From Curvularia sp. ZM96 (Eukaryota > Ascomycota > Dothideomycetes > Pleosporales > Pleosporaceae), in the NCBI GenBank assembly GCA_022457065.1, contig JAJGBQ010000003.1, forward strand, positions 4,960,001 through 5,024,000: a stretch of 64,000 bases of DNA, written 5' to 3'. The notes below the pieces were generated by a model. The model had not been told where the DNA came from. It made no database searches and worked only from the letters and a program-made list of their open reading frames with translations. Positions 1-10,686 of this stretch are shown here, in pieces; position 1 is the first letter of the stretch; the number at the start of each line of letters is the position of its first letter. Both the position numbers and the translations under genes were made by a program.

Positions 1-1
1 T

Positions 2-1382
2 GTACTCTCCCTCCTCTTCATACATACCACTTCTGCTGTCGCCTTTCCTTGGATAGGCAGCCAGTCTGGCGTCAGCTCCAGTTTCTTCAAAGACGCCCAC
101 GCGGCCGAGAAACGCCAGGACAAATGTCCATTCAACCCTGTGCACAAGGGTGCTGCTCCATACACTGAGCCGTACACTTACACAGGAGCAAAGAATGGTC
201 TTCCTGGCAGCCAGATAGGTGGTATAAAGGTTCCAGCAGATGGTGATACTGCCCATGCCTACACTCCTCCTGGACCCAATGATATTCGTGGTCCATGTCC
301 TGGTCTCAACGCACTTGCGAACGTAAGCAACTGTTAATACGACCTTGCTAGTTCGAACGAGGACTAACACTAATTCTCTTATCATCTTTCAGCATAATTT
401 TATTTCTCACGATGGAATCACAAACTTCCAAGAGCTTGTCGACGCCCAGCAAAATGTCTTCAACGTCGGCCACGACCTGTCGATTCTCCATGCCGTCCTT
501 GGTATCCAAGCTGGTGGCGACGCCATTACTGGCCGCCTAAGTATTGCATGCGATGCTACATCTCGCACTGCTCTCTCGCCTCTTCTGGGCCGTCAGCTTG
601 GTCTCAACGCACACAACAAGTTTGAGGCTGATTCGTCGCTCACGCGTAACGACTACTTTCTCGCAGATGGCGACAACTACAGTTTCAACGGCACGTTATT
701 TGCGCAAATGAAGGCGGTGGCCGATGAAATTTCCGGTGGAAAGTTCGATCGCAATGCGCTTGCCAAATACCGCAGTGACCGATACGATGACTCCGTGGCT
801 AATGTCAGTATTCTCCCTCATAGTTCATTCATCAAATCCAGGCGTCTAAACTAGCTCCAGAACCCAAACTTCTTTTTCAGCCCTTACTCGCTTATCCTCT
901 ACGGAGCTGCAGCGTTTCTCTACGAACTCTTCCCCAGCTACGGCAACAAAGGCACACCCGATCTCGAGACGATGAAATCCTTCTTTGGTGCTGTTGAGGA
1001 CGCTTCTGCGCCAGGAGGTTGGCGCCATGTCCCCGAGCGTATTCCGGATAACTGGGTCTCGCGAGTTCAGCCCTACACTGTTGCTGATGCCGCCACTGAA
1101 ATCCTCACTATGTACCTGCAATATCCTAAGCTGTTTGGTGGAAATGTCGGTATGAATAATTTCGACGCATTGAACACGCCTTTTGGCATCATCCGCGATG
1201 GAAAACTACCGGATCAGACAACAGCAAAGGACTTGATGTGTTTGTTGTATCAGTTGACTGTTAGCCCTCTGCCTGGTATGCTAGGTACTGTCGGTGAGAT
1301 TACTGATGTGGTTCTGAACTTTGCCACTTCGAAACTGAATCCCGCGTTTAATAGTTCGGGGTGTCCGCTTAAGATTGGCTGA
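2..1382 (+). CDS. Secreted heme-thiolate peroxidase (chloroperoxidase / unspecific peroxygenase family), 5' end outside window
   Basis: Extracellular heme-thiolate peroxidase that would use H2O2 to halogenate or oxygenate organic substrates. The frame is open from base 2, so the start codon lies upstream; the visible N-terminus still carries the end of a signal peptide (cleavage probably after SAVA). Exons are 2-322, 393-803 and 861-1382, giving 417 visible residues; both introns are phase 0 with GT-AG ends. GPCPGLNALAN carries the proximal cysteine ligand of the heme (PCP motif). The distal acid-base motif, usually EHD or EGD, reads EAD in FEADSSLTRND: Glu is kept but the middle residue is Ala. 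The C-terminal half (SPYSLILYGAAAFLYELFP onward) matches the family's usual layout. The tail ends with a cysteine in SSGCPLKIG. Family assignment is firm; halogenase versus peroxygenase activity cannot be told. Confidence 0.9.
323..392 (+). other. Intron 1 of the heme-thiolate peroxidase gene
   Basis: 70 bp, GTAAGC donor, GACTAACAC branch region and CAG acceptor. Removal joins ...NALAN to HNFISHDGITN in phase 0, which restores the family sequence. Confidence 0.85.
804..860 (+). other. Intron 2 of the heme-thiolate peroxidase gene
   Basis: 57 bp, GTCAGT donor and CTCCAG acceptor, phase 0. The stronger-looking TTTTTCAG 20 bp downstream (ending 880) would break the frame; the nearer acceptor gives NPNFFFSPYS, the expected family sequence. 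Confidence 0.75.
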
Positions 1383-1846
1383 GGCAGACGGGAATAAGAT
1401 GGGTCATGGAGTAAGGCTTGGCTGCATGAGTGGGAGCGTCTATCTTGCGCAGCTGCGTAATCAAAGACTGTTCGTGGTATTTTCAAGCAAATATACGCTG
1501 CTATATTTTGGTTTTGCATTCAATGCTCTGTTACGCCGCGTTTTGCTCTGCTTACAAGAGTCGCTGTTCGTACAGTGGCACTTGCCTATACGTCGCAACA
1601 TGCTCCTGCCTTATCTTTTCCAGTCGCTTTACCGAACTAAGTTAGGTGTGGTTATTTCCTCGTGTGAGCCAATGGCTGCAGTGTCGCACAACGCAGACGC
1701 GCAGGTTAGCCTTGCTACATCGCCTCCTGCTCAGCCTTCTTGCTCCGCCTCCACAACCATGCAGCATATATGTGGATGACCGCTCAACTGGCAGGTGAGG
1801 ACCGCCACATCGACTCTCGCAGTCTCATCGCTCGGTCACTTCCATC
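1383..1846. other. Intergenic, 464 bp
   Basis: 3' flank of the peroxidase gene and promoter region of the ankyrin gene. Short ORFs cross it on both strands, but none has a recognisable domain or signal. Confidence 0.6.
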
Positions 1847-4396
1847 ATGGATCCGCTTTCAGTGACGGCAAGTGTTGTAACTCTAATAACAGTAGCTGGA
1901 TCTATTCTGCAGCAATTAGAACATGTCCGGTCTCGTTTGGATGCTCAATCTGAGCTCCTCACTATAATGAATACCGTGAGTACCGTGTTTTCTCCTAAGT
2001 TGTTTAGCCTAATAGCTATAGGTAACGGATCTACAAGCGACTTTAATTGTAGTGCGAGACGAAGAGGACGCGCTCAGAAACAACGCGATACCGGCTGCAA
2101 GGCTGGCCTATGAGACTCTACCCAATACCATCGAGCGACTCCAGAAACGCTTGCACGAACTGGTCGATTTTGCACATGCAAACCTGTTGAGAAATGGAAA
2201 AGGCCTGTCTCACTTTGGATTGAGCGCGCGACGAAAGAAACAACTGGTCGATATTCAAGACGGTATTTCAGACGCACATCGTAACTTGCAATTGGTTCTT
2301 CTTTCAGCAAACCTGTTAGTTTGACTCCAACCATCACCCAACATGGCAACTATGATCAAAGTTAATGACTTCGCAGTCGCCGAAACCGGGATTTATTATC
2401 GAGAATCGAAGAGGCTGTCGTTGTGCAGAACCAAAACCATGCTGCAACTTCCGCTTCTCTGAACCGTATAACTGCTCAACTAACAACAGTGCATGATCTT
2501 CAAATCAACAGCTCAAATACCGCACATTCTAGACAGGACCAGATCAGATCAGCCTTAACACAGTCGATACATGAAGATGGTAACGTTATGTCAACCCAGC
2601 TCCGCATAACAACAAGTATGCCTCGGAAAGCATGCAACGGGACTTGCAATTGCCAATGTCACATTCGGACCCAATTTCAAACCCCGAAGTTTCTGTCGGC
2701 AGCCGTTGGAACGCTATTCTACTCTTCCACAAATACACCATCGTTAGATGTTCGGCCTTGCAATGTCATGACTTGCCTTAGATCCCAGCCCTCATCATCG
2801 TCTAGGCTTACATATTACTTTCCAAGTTGGATGATGCGCACCGCCGTCATCTATTCCATGTGGACCAGTTTGGATGGCAGAAACTCTTCTTGGTTCGTTA
2901 AAATGCCGAGAGAAATATCAAATAATTCGGTTTGGGTATACGTCCATTTTGGGTTCGAGATATCGTTTCGGGAGCTTCTGGAACGCCGGGAAATTTCGCC
3001 ATATGATGTCGGACCGACCGGGATTTCTCTTTTACATGTAAGTTACGGATAGGGGAGTGGATTACTGGTAAGTAGCGGAAGATTTCTCGCACTGACACTC
3101 GTATAGTGTGCATTGAAATATAGGCGATTTGAAACGTGCTCTCTATTAACATCGATGGGAGCAGACTGGGACTTTAAGGATAGATCAGGAAAGTAAGTGA
3201 CTGTTAGTCAGTACAGGGTATTGCAGTACTGAATAGTCAAAAGATCAGCATCAGACCTCGCGTGGCGAAGGATTCTGACCAGTAAGTATCAGGACGAGGT
3301 AATCCATTTGCGAACTTTCGTCGGCGCCGAGGACTCATATGATCTCTGTCTCGGGCCTCTACATCGTATAGTAGCTGGACTATCCAAAGCCGATCTTCAA
3401 ATGCAAATAGAACTGGAGCCCTCAAGAATCAACGACCGCGACTGGCAAGGAATGACCCCTCTTATGTGCGCAGCGGCTCGGGGTAATTCAGAGCATCTCA
3501 ATACACTCCTCTCACGCGGCGCTCAAATTGGACTCAAGGACTCCGAGGGCTCAAATGCTCTCCACCTTGCAATAGAAACAGAGTCTCTAGAATGCGTCAG
3601 GACCCTCTTGGAAGCGGGCGCCGATCCTAACAGCGTCGATGGTGCCGGTTTCGTTCCTCTCCAAAATATCTGGTACTTGCAACATAGGTCCGACGTAGAG
3701 GCTATGATCTTATTGCTGTGTAGCCACGGCGCAAGTCCGGGGGTCCACCGAAGCAACGGAAGGACCCCTCTACACGCAGCCGTTGATTTAGGGTCGTATG
3801 AAGCTGTCCTGGCCTTGATAAAAAACGGCGCAAATGTAAACGTATTGGATTCTTCTAGAGTTCCGCCCATTTACAATGCCATTCTTTGTCGTTATGATAG
3901 ACTGGTCCAACTCCTCTGTGAGTTTGGAACAGTTACGTTCTGGAATCGACTTTACGGCGGAGCGAACAATGTTCTCGAGGGAGCAGCGATGTTTGGGACG
4001 GTGAAGGTCATGGATGCCTTATCAGGATCTGATATCGCGCCAATCGCATGCAATTTTGCAACTCTGACGCGCTTATTCAATCGCCGCCGCTGTACGGTCG
4101 TTGCTACATGTTGTTCATGTGAGGAGGAACTTGCGGCATTTACCCGTCTGCTGGATAAGAAGGCGATTCCACTGGATCTTGTCGAGGAGCTAGATTCGTC
4201 CGTCGAAATGGACAATGAGGCACACAAACATTACAAACGCTACGAACATGATCAAGGTGAAGAAGAGGATTACGAAGATAGCGAAGGAGAGGAAAACGAC
4301 GAAGAACAGCTGGATGATATCTTTGTGGATGCTTTGGAAGATATTTCTTTGCTTGATAAGCCTGGCATGTTCGCTTCTTCCTCTCCTGTAGCTTAG
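1847..4396 (+). CDS. HeLo-like / STAND N-terminal domain protein with ankyrin repeats
   Basis: Predicted cytosolic signalling protein of the type found among fungal NLR-like and heterokaryon-incompatibility proteins. Proposed exons are 1847-1975, 2022-2314, 2377-3037, 3107-3192 and 3244-4396, giving 773 aa in a consistent frame. Residues 1-140 start MDPLSVTASVVTLITVAGS and form amphipathic helices typical of the fungal STAND N-terminal (HeLo-like) domain. The middle has a cysteine-rich patch (NGTCNCQCH) followed by a conserved region seen in fungal ankyrin proteins. Residues from about 430 to 650 carry about five ankyrin repeats (GMTPLMCAAARGN, GSNALHLAIE, GRTPLHAAVDLGS). The C-terminus is a long acidic tail (EEEDYEDSEGEENDEEQ). 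There is no NACHT or NB-ARC module, so this is not a complete STAND receptor. The acceptor of the last intron (CAAAAG, ending 3243) is weak but is the one that keeps the frame. Confidence 0.75.
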
Positions 4397-4592
4397 ACAT
4401 GACAGCACTGTTTGAATGGAAATATTTTCATGTTCGGAACTGTGACAAAGAAAGGAAAGCACCAAAACTCTCCATGTGAGTATCAAGAACTACTAATCTG
4501 GGCATAATGGGCGTAACCTGACCTGTAATAACATTCCAACTTCTCCATTTTTCACTCTCATCTGCTAGCACATCTTACGCCATCGCGCCGGT

Positions 4593-5170
4593 ATGATCGA
4601 AAAAAGTATGAGTACGTTAGCCAATATCACGGAGGAGACCAAATGTTTGCAAGAAGCCAAGAATGTCCTTGATGAGTGTAACAGCATATTATTCATTTTT
4701 GACGAACAAATCTCAGTCGTGACAAGCATAGCCGACGATTTTGCAGAGTCACCCTCCAGTGTATAGTTCAAAAAGTATCAGCAAGTTCTTACAAAGCTGA
4801 TAAGCAGGAAAGGGGATTTAGAGCCCTTGAAGTGAAAGTATACAGGGTGTACAAAGATGTAAGTGCTCAACCTCTGGTGTTGCCGAACTCCATTGACAAC
4901 AATTTGCTAACAGTACAAGTTACCGTTCTGGAGGCCATATCTGCGAAGCAGGAAGCCAAAGAGACGGCGAGACAGGGTCGAGCGATCTCATTTCACGATC
5001 ATCAAGATCGTCTTTGTAAGTCATTTATTCTGCTTTTCTACTGCCCAAGCAGGTTCGTAGTTCTCAATTACAGTTACCATTATCCTTCATTACTATCATT
5101 TTTAGTATGAATGCCTGCGAGATCAATCCAGACTCGAACCGCCCGATTGGGCACATCATGGCGATCATGT
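4593..5170 (+). pseudogene. Relic of a CorA-like Mg2+ transporter C-terminus
   Basis: Broken coding remnant. An opening ATG at 4593 starts a frame that ends at 4766, and similarity resumes in another frame at about 4832-5030. The stretch EAISAKQEAKETARQGRAIS, followed after a degraded hydrophobic region by SMNACEINPDS, matches the layout of fungal CorA-like proteins, where SEARxARxQAEETARQG precedes the first membrane helix and a GMN-type motif follows. Here the helix is destroyed, and the expected Gly before Met-Asn is Ser. Stops and frame changes mean no transporter can be made. It lies just downstream of the ankyrin gene on the same strand, so it may be a lost 3' module of a duplicated ankyrin-CorA gene; that is inference. 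Confidence 0.5.
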
Positions 5171-5234
5171 GTAAGTTCTTCCATCAAATGTCTTTTCCGA
5201 ACAACATGACGATAGGTTATTAAGATACCATAGA

Positions 5235-6627
5235 TTAAGTACTAAGACTCTCAGGCTTAGTAATAAAGCTCATGTTACATCTTGATACCTGACTTGGTTC
5301 TTTAGTGTAGATGTTGAAGCTCTCAGACGTAGTGCGAGTGGCGGTATACGCCATCTGCGAGTCAGCAAGATTAACAGCAGTAGGCGTTTCGTTGGAGTTA
5401 GTAGCTGGTTTGTGTGACCCAAACGTAAGCCATTGGACAACTAGAACTCCAAACACTACTGCTAATGTGTTAGTGTAATATTCTAAAACGTGAGAGTAGC
5501 TACATACCATCGACAATGCATAGTGTGTAACACACGAATGCGATCTGACTAGTCGCATCAACAAAGTAAATGACTAGGTTGATTGCACCGGCTAAAAATG
5601 TCAAGGCAGATCCAATGATGTTTCTCCTAAGCATTTTCTTGACACTGGAAGCAAGTAGGTCGTCTCTCTCAACATTGCTGCGCAAGACTTTCCTGAGCGG
5701 GAATGGACTCAGAGCAGGAGGCCGCGAAATTCCATCGATGACCGTTGCCGGACCCCGTGCTTGATTCTTTAAAACAGGTAAAATCAGCCAGATGAAGACG
5801 CCTGTGAGTCCAATGTTGATGACAATGTCAGTAGAAAAAGTGGTGTACGATGGTATCATGTCGCTTCCAATTCGACAAGAGCCATCGTGTACACTGATAG
5901 CAGAGTGAGGTGTGGCGATGCACCAGAGAGCCATGCCTCCAAAAAATCCAACAGTCATAACCATGCCAGCAATCCATATTGTGTCGTGTCTTCGCGCGAG
6001 AGGCTGGCGTGCAATATGTATCCTCTCCAGGTAGAATATATATCTGCTGTAAATGAATCTTTGACAATTCACCAAATAGAAGTACTTCCAGCAATTGCTT
6101 ACAGTAAGATCTTCGAAGAGAAGTATAAAAATAGACACACTGTGATCGATGCTCGGCATTGCTTCCAAGTGGTGAGATTGAGGCCGTACACTAGGATCGC
6201 GCCTGAGATAACGAGCATCATAGCCACCCCAGTCTGGATATGGCAAAGAATCCAGGTAAACTGTAATTTTTCTTTTTTCTTGTATTGTGCTACCCGAAGG
6301 CCTGTCATGTGTTAATACTATATAATGTAGCGTTGGTTAGGCGAACACACCCAATCCAAAGGACAGAGCACATAGGCAGAACGTGGAGGTGATGCCATAG
6401 ACCAGTCTGCCAAGTGCGCCAGTTTCAGCACGAGCGATGCTATCTGGCTCCTCTTGAAGGGCGGCTCGTGTTGTGGGCGAACCCTTGACAAGTAACACAA
6501 GAAACATGCAAGAAAAAATCGTTATCCTTATCAGTGACATGTTGATTACGCACAAATAGCAGACGAAGCTGTAAAACAGGCGATCGAGAGACAGTATTGT
6601 CTTAAGAATGCGTGGGGATGATTGCAT
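5235..6627 (-). CDS. Seven-transmembrane fungal integral membrane protein, unknown ligand
   Basis: Proposed exons on the minus strand are 6627-6349, 6260-6103, 6046-5508 and 5458-5235, giving 399 aa; the in-frame ATG at 6540 would give 370 aa and is equally possible. Seven hydrophobic segments can be read, including WILCHIQTGVAMMLVISGA, WIAGMVMTVGFFGGMALWC, VINIGLTGVFIWLILPVL and IIGSALTFLAGAINLVIYF. A basic loop follows TM5 and a polar tail follows TM7. Introns 2 (6047-6102) and 3 (5459-5507) have good GTAAGC/GTATGT donors and CAG acceptors. The first donor (GTGTTC at 6348) is weak, so exon 1 is the least certain. The layout resembles the uncharacterised 7-TM proteins common in Pleosporales; I see no rhodopsin retinal-lysine motif and no CFEM domain. 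Function unknown. Confidence 0.65.
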
Positions 6628-7420
6628 CCGCTAGCGGTGTAGCATCGGCCACTAGGATCCCGTGGAGCAGATCCTGGGGGAATATACTTTTAGCTAAGTC
6701 TCAACAAGAACCGCGAAGATGCAACCATCCAACTGTGAGATTTGGCAGGTAGAGCGAAGAAACGAACGAATGAATGTTGCAAAAACACCTATTATGAGGT
6801 TCTCGTAAGGTGCAACTCTACACTAGAGCGTTACAATAGTACAAAATCCTCTAGCTCCAACACCTTAGCAAATTTGAAAACTTGGAAGTTGTCATGGATA
6901 GGGAGGCCTAGCGAACTAGAACATATTCGTCTAATATATATAAGATAAATAAATAAATAAATAAAATATAGAGACCTTACTATAGAAGTGTCGTTTTTTG
7001 CACTTCACAGCTCCTCGCCCTAGTTATATAGAAGGTTAGCCGAGAGAGCTATCGAGTCACGTGACACAATCAGATAAATTGCTCATGTGAGCTTCCGAGT
7101 AGTGGATTTGGACGTAGTCTTCTATTAAAGTAACGTGTGTATTGTAAGCTAAGTCGCTAAATAGTATCTAGACATTTACATAGGAACTTGTGCTGCAATT
7201 CAAGTTAACTCACTATTTATGGACAAATTCCACGATAGAATGAGCATTCTGTATCTTAAAATCTCCACATTACATGATCTCCAACTTGAACATATATAGA
7301 TACTGGAAAGATTTAGGTACAAACCGTGGTAGATTTCATGGCGTGAAAGCCAGATCAGTCAGACTCGCTATAGCCTCGCTCAAGATCAATCCACCACTGA
7401 TGACCTCAATTGCTGATGCA
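6628..7420. other. Gene-free AT-rich stretch with an ATAA microsatellite
   Basis: No supportable gene. A short (ATAA)n run, about five units, sits at about 6945-6966. The surrounding sequence is AT-rich and stop-filled. Confidence 0.6.
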
Positions 7421-7840
7421 TTAGATGGCATATGTCTTATCCAAAACCACATGGAAAGCACGCCTGCGGTGCGCGATATCGTGTAAGCTTGGTAGGGGAA
7501 GATATCTTGGAGTGGTTCTTAGCACTGCGCTTGCTTCACATAAACTGCCCCTACTAACAGCGAACGAGATGTCGGAAGGATTAAATACTCGCCACCAACG
7601 ATCTCGATACACAATCCTCGCAATGATAGCTGCCAAGAAGAAAAGCTGCAAACCAAGCATGAATCTTAACACACGCTCAGGAAGCTCTCTACCTAATACG
7701 AGCTTCCCTATGCTGATAATGAGGTACGAGGAAGGGATTTGTAAGAGCACTCCTGAGATCTGTAAGTGCGAGATGTACGACTGGTACGTTAGATAAGATA
7801 CCATAGCGCCAAACGCTGATCCCAAAAGGTGACCGTACAT
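7421..7840 (-). pseudogene. Possible membrane-protein relic
   Basis: A 139-codon minus-strand frame has two or three clear hydrophobic segments (GVLLQIPSSYLIISIGK and FMLGLQLFFLAAIIARIVY) followed by an aromatic-basic patch, RDRWWRVFNPSD. After that the frame loses any protein-like character. A different frame carries a plausible continuation (RTAGVLSMWFWIRH) below 7500, which suggests a missed intron or a frameshift. I do not recognise the family. It could be the remains of a multi-span enzyme or transporter. Confidence 0.3.
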
Positions 7841-9560
7841 CTAGGCTGCGGGAGCAGCACTAAGTAGCTGCCTGATTTTGAAGTCGTATGCGAGATCGCT
7901 AGTCTAGCTTGTGCCAGCTGTGGGAATGGATGCGAACATGCTATTGATTAGAACGCTGGTGGGACTTGAGCGCGGCGTGATGGAAGCGAATGATAGCTGG
8001 GATACTGTGAGAGGCAAACACTAGTTAGCGATGTTGATAGGGATCGAATGTGGTGAATGAGATTAACTTATGTAGTCTTGTTTGAGGGCTGTAATTAGAC
8101 TCTCCAAGGGTTCTTATACTGAAGACTGCCATTGGCAAAGCTAGCAGTATCCGTAGGATTATGTCATGCTATGATATGGCTATAGGGAACACATTTGTGG
8201 TCGCGGTGATGCAGAAGAGTATTGATATTGCGAAAGCAAGAAAGAGTGCTAAACCCTTCAGGAAAAGTCTGGTTGGCTACGTGTTGACCATGATTAGTGT
8301 TGACCTTCCGATGTCGACGTGTCCTCTTTAAACCCAGTCTTGCCCCTTGAAGTGACGGTTACCATCCAAAGGATTACCAGTATTGTAGCAAGTCGTTTGG
8401 GAGTAGCAAAGTACTACTTAGCTTGTACAATGTGGCTAGATCCCGCATAAGCTACAGGTTCTTGACCCCAACGCAGCTAAGATAGCACCAAAGAGCGTTG
8501 GCATTATTTGGATATTGTACAGATTTTGTTAATGTAATTAACTTCAGCAAATTATCCCTAACTCCGCTCTTGGGACTGTAGCCCTACTAGAAGCTATCGT
8601 TGCAGAAAGTGCTATTATCTTTGGCCATAGCAAATGATCGCTGGAGGACCTGTTCTCTTAGAACACCAGATAACGTCTAACAACAGGTAAGCCTCTTCAG
8701 TCAGCTGAGTTCCCATTTACTAGTTGAGAACGCTCAAGTTACTAACGATGACATGTTAGCATCAAGCCAAGCTGGTCAAAGTAGTTCTGATCGCACACCA
8801 GACTCACCCTGCTCTAGTCTTCCATGCTCTCAGCGCACTACACTACAACTAGTATTGTAGAGATGGACGTGCACAAGCGAACTTAGATATGGTAACCTCC
8901 ACAATGCTCGAGAAAATGACGGAGACCATAGGAAACATCAGTTTGGGTATTGAAAGAGCGCTCCGAGAGCTACTAAGATTTCAAATTGTGCAAGTCCATG
9001 CAGGGTGACAATGTTCACCTGATAATAGCTGATGACAACGTGTTCTACTACAAAAAGAGCTTACCTCTGCATAACCTCTCTCTATTCACATGTCTCATGG
9101 CGAGGACTCATACATAGTGAATACCTCGGGTTCCATTCATGCATAAGATTTCGGACTATACCTTCATTTGAATGATGATCCTGTCGACATTGGGGCGAGA
9201 CAAGCTTCCCCGCAAACTCGGCCCGTCGCCATGCAAGGGGTAGCAGCAGGGATTAACAACTCCACGAACCACAACCGGTACATGTGACAACAACTTTCAA
9301 TATCCGTGATTTTTGCCTTCCCTATCTGGTTGATGTCTCCGATACTTCCCCGCATCTCCTCGTCGCAAATCAAGAAAAGTGATGCACATTGTAAAAATGG
9401 GCATTCGTGAATCCGAAGTTCAATAGCAAGAAGCATGTGTAAGTAGGATCTTGTAGAGGGCTACTATTCCGAAGTAAAGTATAAAGTCGTCGACAAACCT
9501 CATTTCAACTCACAAGTACATTCTTCACCTAGCATTCAAAAGGAATTGACATCAGCAAAC
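7841..9560. other. Gene-poor stretch, 1.7 kb
   Basis: Stop-filled on both strands, with no recognisable protein fragment, RNA gene or terminal repeat. A 90-codon minus-strand frame at 9164-9436 has no recognisable features. The last 100 bp form the promoter of the CFEM gene. Confidence 0.6.
9480..9485 (+). promoter_or_regulatory. TATA box of the CFEM gene
   Basis: TATAAA, 76 bp upstream of the ATG at 9561 and followed by a pyrimidine-rich leader; a usual distance for fungal genes. Confidence 0.55.
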
Positions 9561-9912
9561 ATGCACTACCAATCTACTCTCTCCATCCTCTTCCTCCTGG
9601 CAACCTCCATCTCGGCCCAAACCCGTTGCGATCCTGTCGCTTCTGCTATCCCAACTTGCGGCGTAAGTCCTCTTTCTCTCTTCTTCTGATTCTCAGAATT
9701 CACATCTCTCACAGGTTCCGTGCATCCAATCCGCCGCCTCCGCTGTTGGCTGTGGTAGCGTCGACTATTCGTGCCGATGCACTAACTCTGACGCGATTCA
9801 AAGTGGTGCGATTGGGTGTGTACTAGGCAATTGTGGCCTTGCGACGGCACTACAGGTGCAGGCTAGTGCAAGTGCAGTGTGTGCTTGTGTTACTGGGGCC
9901 GCAAAGATTTGA
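9561..9912 (+). CDS. Small secreted CFEM-domain protein
   Basis: Exons 9561-9662 and 9715-9912 encode 99 aa. The N-terminus MHYQSTLSILFLLATSISA is a clear signal peptide. The mature protein is a single CFEM domain. The eight canonical cysteines follow the family spacing, starting CGVPC and passing through SVDYSCRC to a CAC near the end; two extra cysteines are present. The Asp in GSVDYSC is at the position that binds heme iron axially in Candida Csa2/Rbt5. No GPI signal, Ser/Thr stalk or membrane segment follows, so it should be a soluble extracellular protein, like Csa2-type hemophores or CFEM effectors. The intron (GTAAGT, CTCACAG) is 52 bp. The promoter has a TATA box and C/T-rich leader. 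Family assignment is firm; role in heme/iron capture versus host interaction is open. Confidence 0.88.
9663..9714 (+). other. Intron of the CFEM gene
   Basis: 52 bp, GTAAGT donor, pyrimidine tract, CACAG acceptor, phase 0. It falls within the first CxxxC of the CFEM domain. Confidence 0.85.
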
Positions 9913-10686
9913 TAGGTGGATACGAAGCTCATGAAATGTGATGGAGGACTAGAATGTGCTGATTGAGTATATCGGATACTCAATGCCGAGCGAAACCGAT
10001 GGAAGTGTAACTAGCTGAACAATAGGAATCTGTTGCTTCATTGAATAGGGTTGTTACACCTGTAGGCCAAAGTACTAGGGTTAACTTCCAGGTTAACTCT
10101 AGGTCCTCTGCTGCTACCTGTTTACTAGCCTAGATTCCATCTGCCTGACACCATGCAAATTCTCCAAATGTTCAGAAGCTTGTCCGTATGCTACGCTGCT
10201 AGAGATGGTACCCTCCATAGCTCCCTTGAACTAATAGTGTCGGCCTTCGCCGAAATACGGCGAGTTGGGACGTGCAACCGCCGCGTGCTTGGCTTGAGCT
10301 TTCCAAGACCAATCAGGCCGAAAGCTATTTACGTTCGCACCTATCTGGTGTTAGCGCTCCCCCTAACTCCTTAAGTTTGGTATTTAGGGTCTGGATTTGT
10401 TCTGTGAACGAGGCGCTACATCGCTGGCCGTGAAGCTAGTCATTAACCCTTGATTCAACTAGGTATTATTTTGGATTCGCTGTTCGTATAGAACACGACG
10501 TTGCTACGTTTAGCACTGTAACAGGTAATGATAACCATGACCAGGAAATCGGCACAGGTGCACCTGCGCTGCCGATCAAGGGAGGTAAGCAGTTTATATA
10601 GTACCTAATGAATGAACCACATCATCTGCTATTATCTCACTTAACTTTCCTGTTTTCGACCCTCTTTAGACAGACTACAAGGCACC
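9913..10686. other. Intergenic with promoter of the heme peroxidase
   Basis: No supportable gene; the 73-codon frame at 10153-10374 looks random. The last 130 bp hold a TATA element and a C/T-rich leader. Confidence 0.6.
10595..10600 (+). promoter_or_regulatory. TATA element of the heme peroxidase gene
   Basis: TATATA, 87 bp upstream of the ATG at 10687, followed by a CTTTCCTG...CCCTC pyrimidine stretch. Confidence 0.45.

Noticed and set aside
861..880. Acceptor TTTTTCAG ending at 880 for the second peroxidase intron
   Set aside because: It breaks the reading frame; the acceptor ending at 860 preserves the family sequence.
6950..7080. Shared AGTCACGTGACA with 60590-60605, suggesting a common repeat
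   Set aside because: Only the CACGTGAC core matches; flanking sequence does not align.
9164..9436. Minus-strand 90-codon ORF with several cysteines
   Set aside because: No signal peptide, no domain, and lies in stop-filled DNA.
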